Below, in pieces: positions 14,495 to 18,089 of a stretch of 18,089 nt of DNA. Where the stretch lies: the NCBI GenBank assembly GCA_045580815.1, contig JAZNOL010000022.1, positions 1 through 18,089 on the forward strand, in the 5' to 3' direction. Position numbers and translations under genes: made by a program. The notes beneath the pieces were generated by a model that made no database searches, was not told the origin of the DNA, and saw only the letters and a program-made list of their open reading frames with translations. This DNA comes from JAZNOL01 sp045580815 (lineage in GTDB: Bacteria; Bacillota; Clostridia; RUG12999). Within the stretch, counting starts at the first letter, position 1. Each line of letters opens with the position of its first letter.

Positions 14495-17083
14495 TTATTC
14501 TGTTACCGCACTTGTAACAACTGCTGCGTCTGCAAGCGGATTTTTTGTTACAAGGTTATTGAATACAAAGGATTTTACTGTATCTGCATTTGCAAGTGTT
14601 GCATCTGCCTCAACAATAATTTCTGCTGTATCGCTGTAAACATCGTCAGCTGACAAATGGTATTTCAACGGTATTACACCTGTGAGCTTGCCGCCTGCAT
14701 ATGAGGTAAGAACAACATACGCATTTGCATCCTCTGCCGATGTATTGATTACAGGAACTTCAACAGTAATTTCATCACCTGTTTCAATTGAAGAAACATC
14801 ACTTATAACTGTATAACCTTCTTTGATTGACGGAACTGCAAAGATGATTTCGCCTGCGTCGGCTGTGAAAGTATATACAGCTTCATTGCCAAGTTCAAGA
14901 CCGTTTGCATTTACTGCGGCAGCATCAACTGTTACAGTATATTCTGTACCGGGCTGGAGACAGTTTTCAAAATCAATTGTAACTGTGCTGCCGTCAGGAG
15001 TAATGACAGCAGAATCTGCACCTACACCCGCAACTGTAATATACGGAATTATTTTGTCGTCAACCGGTGTTGAGAACACGAATTTAACCTGTTTTGTGCC
15101 TGCCGAAACAACCGCTTCATAATCATTTTCTGTATCATCGTATTTAACAAATTTTGCATTTTTGATAACCGGATATTCCATAATATTTGTAACTTTAAGG
15201 TTATCAATACCAACGTTGAAAGCATCTTCAGATGTAGAGCTTCTTGGACCTGCCGCACCTACAACAAAGTTGCTGTAAACACCGTTTTTATAGTTGCCGG
15301 GCATATAGTTTGATTTGTTAAGATATACGCCGTCACGGTAAATTGTGAAGTTGTCATTATCAAGGTCAACTTCTATTTTATATGTATGCCATTCGTCTTC
15401 TGCATCAACAGTTTTTGCTACAAGAAGTGATCTGTCTGTTTTTGATGTTATTTTATCAATATATTTAACATCGCCTCTTGCGATACTTCTGTTTTGCGAA
15501 GCAGCCGCTGATGCAACCGCATTAACCATAAACACCGTACCGGGAATTGCTGAACCCGATGCACCTCTGCCTGTGTATTTTGTATCATCTCTGAAACCGA
15601 AAAATGCGTCATTGTTATGTGCCTGGTCTTTTTCGCCGTCAATATCAACCATTGCGTCGCTTATTTTAAGGTCAAATTCTGCAACAAGCTTGCCGTTGCT
15701 GGCTTTTTTGCCGTCATTAAAGTTAAACCATACACCCTGGCGTGTTTCTGCCCAGAAGTCAGTACGTGCAAAGTTAAAATATTTACCGCCGTTGGGGTCT
15801 TCGGGTGCTGTTGTTCTCTGGAACACATATCCTGCATCGCCGCCCCATGCGTCATTACCTTTACCCCAGTAAAAACCGATTTCAGTATTAGCAAGAGCTT
15901 CAGCTCTGTCTGCAAAACCATAATCGTCAAAGTTGTTTTCGTAAAGAATATCTTCTTTCATTGCCGGTGCTGTAACAAACTGAATTTTTGAGCCTTCGGG
16001 AATTTCGTTTGCTTTACCCCATGCTGATGAAATTTTTTCACCTAACACAAGTTTATATTCCGCACCGGTAGAAAGTGCTGATGCAAGTGTGAATTTAACT
16101 GTGTCGGGAGCAATTTTTTCAATGGCAGACACATTGATTGTTTCTTCGCCTTTTGTAAGGGTGAATTTTGATGTATTAAGAGCTGCAATTGCTGTTTCAT
16201 CAACAATATAATCAAATTTTACATCAATTGTATCTTCTGTGTTTGAAACAATTTCTGCACCAAAATCATTGCCGAGACGTTCAAGTTTAATATTGTCAAG
16301 ATAAATTTCTGTATTACCGTCCTGAACACCACCCGAAATTGCAAAGTCAACCTCGTTGAATGTCATATAGTTGCGAAGTGACGTTTCTGAGCCTTTATAT
16401 TTTGCAGTATGGTTACCGTCAAGATAATAGTTCATTGTGCCTTCTTCGTAATCTATAAGAATACCAATGCTATACCATCTGTCATAATCAAGGTCAATAA
16501 GTGTTGACTGCACTGCATCGCCGAGAGAATCGTGATAAATAAGGTCTGCCTGTGTTTTGAAACAGAGTGTTGCACCGTCGCTATCTATCACAATGTTTAC
16601 GGGATAACCGTGACTGCCTCCCCAGAAAGAGTTGTTCAGCCAAAAACGGACATTTGAGCCAAGGTCACGTCCACCCGGAATATAAATATCATAGGAAAGC
16701 AGAATTCTGCCTGTGCCTATGTCTGTTTTGCCAAAAGGTGATGATGCAGAGTTATAATACATCGCACCAACCGCACCGTTAGTTCCGCTGCGTGCACTGC
16801 TTACAACAGCTGCAACGCCATGGTCACTCATAGTATTAACTGTTTCAATTGAGTCATAGAATGCGTGCCACACTTTTGTGCCTGAGCCAAAAAGGTTGTC
16901 GCCACGCATTTCTGCTCTGTATTTTGCGTTATCGTCAATGTGAATAGGAGAATCGTTAAAGTCATCAAAAACGATAACACCTGTTTCGGGCAATTCTGTT
17001 GCAATATATTTTTCTGCCGAAACTGCACCGGTTGATGCAAGCATTGCTACCGCAACAAAAAATGCCATAATTTTGTTTTTCAT
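14495..17083 (-). CDS. Large secreted modular surface protein (paralog B, 862 aa)
   Basis: The start chosen is ATG at 17081-17083, which gives the signal peptide MKNKIMAFFVAVAMLASTGA with cleavage near VSA/EK. The same MKNK-x-MAF start occurs in paralog A, and a G-rich ribosome site lies 7 nt upstream. Modules mirror paralog A: LamG-like sandwich (about 33-270, ending IYLDNIKLERLG), Ig-like (272-370), second LamG-like sandwich (375-635, ending GIDNLKVTN), Ig-like (640-742) and a C-terminal module (745-862) ending VKSFVFNNLVTKNPL. Identical stretches shared with paralog A include PETGVIVFDDF, LERLGNDFGA-type ends, KLVAEFDLKISD, DEWHTYKIEVDLD and VPVINTSAEDA. No wall anchor is seen. It follows an SLH protein gene by 97 nt with no clear terminator between them, so cotranscription is possible. 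Confidence 0.85.
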   Translation of the reverse strand: MKNKIMAFFVAVAMLASTGAVSAEKYIATELPETGVIVFDDFNDSPIHIDDNAKYRAEMRGDNLFGSGTKVWHAFYDSIETVNTMSDHGVAAVVSSARSGTNGAVGAMYYNSASSPFGKTDIGTGRILLSYDIYIPGGRDLGSNVRFWLNNSFWGGSHGYPVNIVIDSDGATLCFKTQADLIYHDSLGDAVQSTLIDLDYDRWYSIGILIDYEEGTMNYYLDGNHTAKYKGSETSLRNYMTFNEVDFAISGGVQDGNTEIYLDNIKLERLGNDFGAEIVSNTEDTIDVKFDYIVDETAIAALNTSKFTLTKGEETINVSAIEKIAPDTVKFTLASALSTGAEYKLVLGEKISSAWGKANEIPEGSKIQFVTAPAMKEDILYENNFDDYGFADRAEALANTEIGFYWGKGNDAWGGDAGYVFQRTTAPEDPNGGKYFNFARTDFWAETRQGVWFNFNDGKKASNGKLVAEFDLKISDAMVDIDGEKDQAHNNDAFFGFRDDTKYTGRGASGSAIPGTVFMVNAVASAAASQNRSIARGDVKYIDKITSKTDRSLLVAKTVDAEDEWHTYKIEVDLDNDNFTIYRDGVYLNKSNYMPGNYKNGVYSNFVVGAAGPRSSTSEDAFNVGIDNLKVTNIMEYPVIKNAKFVKYDDTENDYEAVVSAGTKQVKFVFSTPVDDKIIPYITVAGVGADSAVITPDGSTVTIDFENCLQPGTEYTVTVDAAAVNANGLELGNEAVYTFTADAGEIIFAVPSIKEGYTVISDVSSIETGDEITVEVPVINTSAEDANAYVVLTSYAGGKLTGVIPLKYHLSADDVYSDTAEIIVEADATLANADTVKSFVFNNLVTKNPLADAAVVTSAVTE

Positions 17084-17106
17084 AAAAAATGCCCCCTTCT
17101 GTATCA

Positions 17107-17154
17107 TAATCTGCACTTTTTTACAGCAGATTACCGGTCATTGCTTATTAAGCA
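17107..17154 (-). other. Two small hairpins between the SLH gene and paralog B
   Basis: TAATCTGC (17107-17114) and GCAGATTA (17126-17133) form a perfect 8-bp stem. TGCTTA (17142-17147) and TAAGCA (17149-17154) form a second, tight one. Neither is followed by a T-run on the minus strand, and no good -35/-10 pair was found in the gap. They may be mRNA-processing or stabilising elements within one transcript, or a weak terminator. Confidence 0.45.
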
Positions 17155-17180
17155 TGTATGAATTAATATTTATCACAGAA

Positions 17181-18089
17181 TTATTCTGCCAGAGGGTCTG
17201 CCTCAATGCTGATTGACATATTGCCATCTGTTGTGTATGCAACTGTAACAATATATTTGCCGTTTGAATTTTTCATCATATAGCTGTAACCGTCACCGTC
17301 AAGTGAATAAAGTTTTGTCGGAAATGCTCTTGCTACTTCTGCGGCATATTTTTCATACTCTTCCAGTTTAACATCTTTGAGAGTTACCATGGATCCAATA
17401 GAATCATTTTTCTCTTCAATAAGTGTACCGAAGTTATATACAGGTAAATGTTTAAGAAGATTTTCTTCTGTAGCAGCTTCTTCTTTAGTTTCGTCTTTAA
17501 CTTCTTCTTTGGGGTCTTCTGTTACTTCTTCTTTTACTTCGGGTTTGAACTTTTCAAACATTCTTACAGAAATTGCAACAGACTGCTCACGGCTTGAATT
17601 TGCTTTAGGTGCAAATTTATTATCGCCAACGCCGTTAATTATGCCGTTTTCTGACATGAAATAAACGCTTTCTTTTGCCCAATCTGAGATATCTGCATCA
17701 TCTGCAAAAATCGTTGCATCTGATGTTTTAACCTCTGCTCCTTCAACAGAATAAGCATAAGTTCTTGCAAGCATTGTTGCCGCCTGTTCACGTGAAAGAA
17801 GTGCTTCAGGGTCAAAAGTTGTTTCGCTTGTGCCGGTTGTTATACCTGCCGCATAGGCTTTTAAAATCTCTGCATCGTCTGTGTCTGTAAAGGGATTTTC
17901 AATAGCTGCAACTATTTCTGCACCTGAAAGAGCTTCGTAAAGTTTAACACTAAGTGCCGCAAACTCACTGCGGTTAATTGATGCTGAAACATCAGTATCT
18001 GCCAACACAGCCGGAATAAGGTTATTGCTTTCTGCTTTTTCAAGTTCAGGTTTTGCCCAATCTGAAGCACCTGTGTACGCAAACGCAGA
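17181..18089 (-). CDS. SLH-domain cell-surface protein (partial, 5' end outside the window)
   Basis: The reading frame is open to the window edge, giving at least 302 residues; the beginning is missing. The first visible residues, SAFAYTGASDW, look like the end of a signal peptide, so only about 20-25 residues are probably lost. Three S-layer homology repeats follow. Repeat 1 is WAKPELEKAESNNLIP with INRSEFAALSVKLYE, repeat 2 has FTDTDDAEILKAYAAGITTG with LLSREQAATMLARTY, and repeat 3 has ISDWAKESVYFMSENGIING with SSREQSVAISVRMFE. SLH repeats bind pyruvylated secondary cell-wall polymer. An acidic/lysine-rich linker (EVKEEVTEDPKEEV and on) leads to a C-terminal domain of about 95 residues that I do not recognise. 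A GTG at 18006-18008 is not the true start because the SLH repeat extends upstream of it. Confidence 0.92.
   Translation of the reverse strand, partial: SAFAYTGASDWAKPELEKAESNNLIPAVLADTDVSASINRSEFAALSVKLYEALSGAEIVAAIENPFTDTDDAEILKAYAAGITTGTSETTFDPEALLSREQAATMLARTYAYSVEGAEVKTSDATIFADDADISDWAKESVYFMSENGIINGVGDNKFAPKANSSREQSVAISVRMFEKFKPEVKEEVTEDPKEEVKDETKEEAATEENLLKHLPVYNFGTLIEEKNDSIGSMVTLKDVKLEEYEKYAAEVARAFPTKLYSLDGDGYSYMMKNSNGKYIVTVAYTTDGNMSISIEADPLAE

Noticed and set aside
14495..17083. Polysaccharide lyase or glycoside hydrolase assignment for the paralogs based on the LamG-like folds
   Set aside because: No conserved catalytic motif (for example the E-x-D-x-x-E pattern of GH16) was seen in either beta-sandwich.
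17181..18008. SLH protein as a complete gene starting at GTG 18006-18008
   Set aside because: The frame stays open to the window edge and the upstream residues complete the first SLH repeat and look like a signal-peptide end, so the gene is truncated by the window.

Overview
The window is low-GC DNA with strong Shine-Dalgarno sequences and clean sigma-A-type promoters. All genes lie on the minus strand. It encodes an S-layer-homology (SLH) protein, a PrsA-like lipoprotein, a YerC/TrpR-like regulator and large modular secreted proteins. Together these point to a Gram-positive-lineage Clostridia/Firmicutes anaerobe, plausibly a gut or rumen polysaccharide degrader. The lineage is inferred from gene content only. 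No phage, transposase, CRISPR or defence genes were seen.

Right part (18089 to 11543, read in the direction of transcription): the 3' portion of an SLH-domain surface protein runs off the window edge. It is followed by two large, clearly paralogous secreted proteins (862 and 882 residues) that share one five-module layout. They lack obvious catalytic residues and any visible wall anchor. Between the second paralog and the next gene lies a GC-richer, hairpin-studded intergenic repeat (about 11250-11470) that looks like a non-coding mobile or interspersed element.

Middle (11132 to 4511): a secreted clan GH-A-like glycoside hydrolase (908 residues) carries a C-terminal module resembling the one in the two paralogs. 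Next come a cytoplasmic GH36 raffinose-synthase/Sip1-type alpha-galactosidase with its own consensus promoter and palindromic operator candidates, a small membrane-anchored PepSY protein, and a secreted protein with two internal repeats related to copper-amine-oxidase-N-like domains.

Left part (4380 to 1): a PrsA/parvulin-type foldase lipoprotein is followed by a small conserved protein. Then comes a polar amino acid ABC transporter operon (binding lipoprotein, permease, ATPase) that ends in a YerC/TrpR-family regulator. The window ends with a tRNA-Lys(CUU) gene and its terminator. Taken together this is a cell-envelope and nutrient-uptake region: surface/S-layer components, extracellular and intracellular glycan hydrolysis, extracytoplasmic protein folding and amino acid import. 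The points most worth a second look are the duplicated surface proteins, the module shared with the hydrolase, the structured intergenic element, and palindromes in two promoters.
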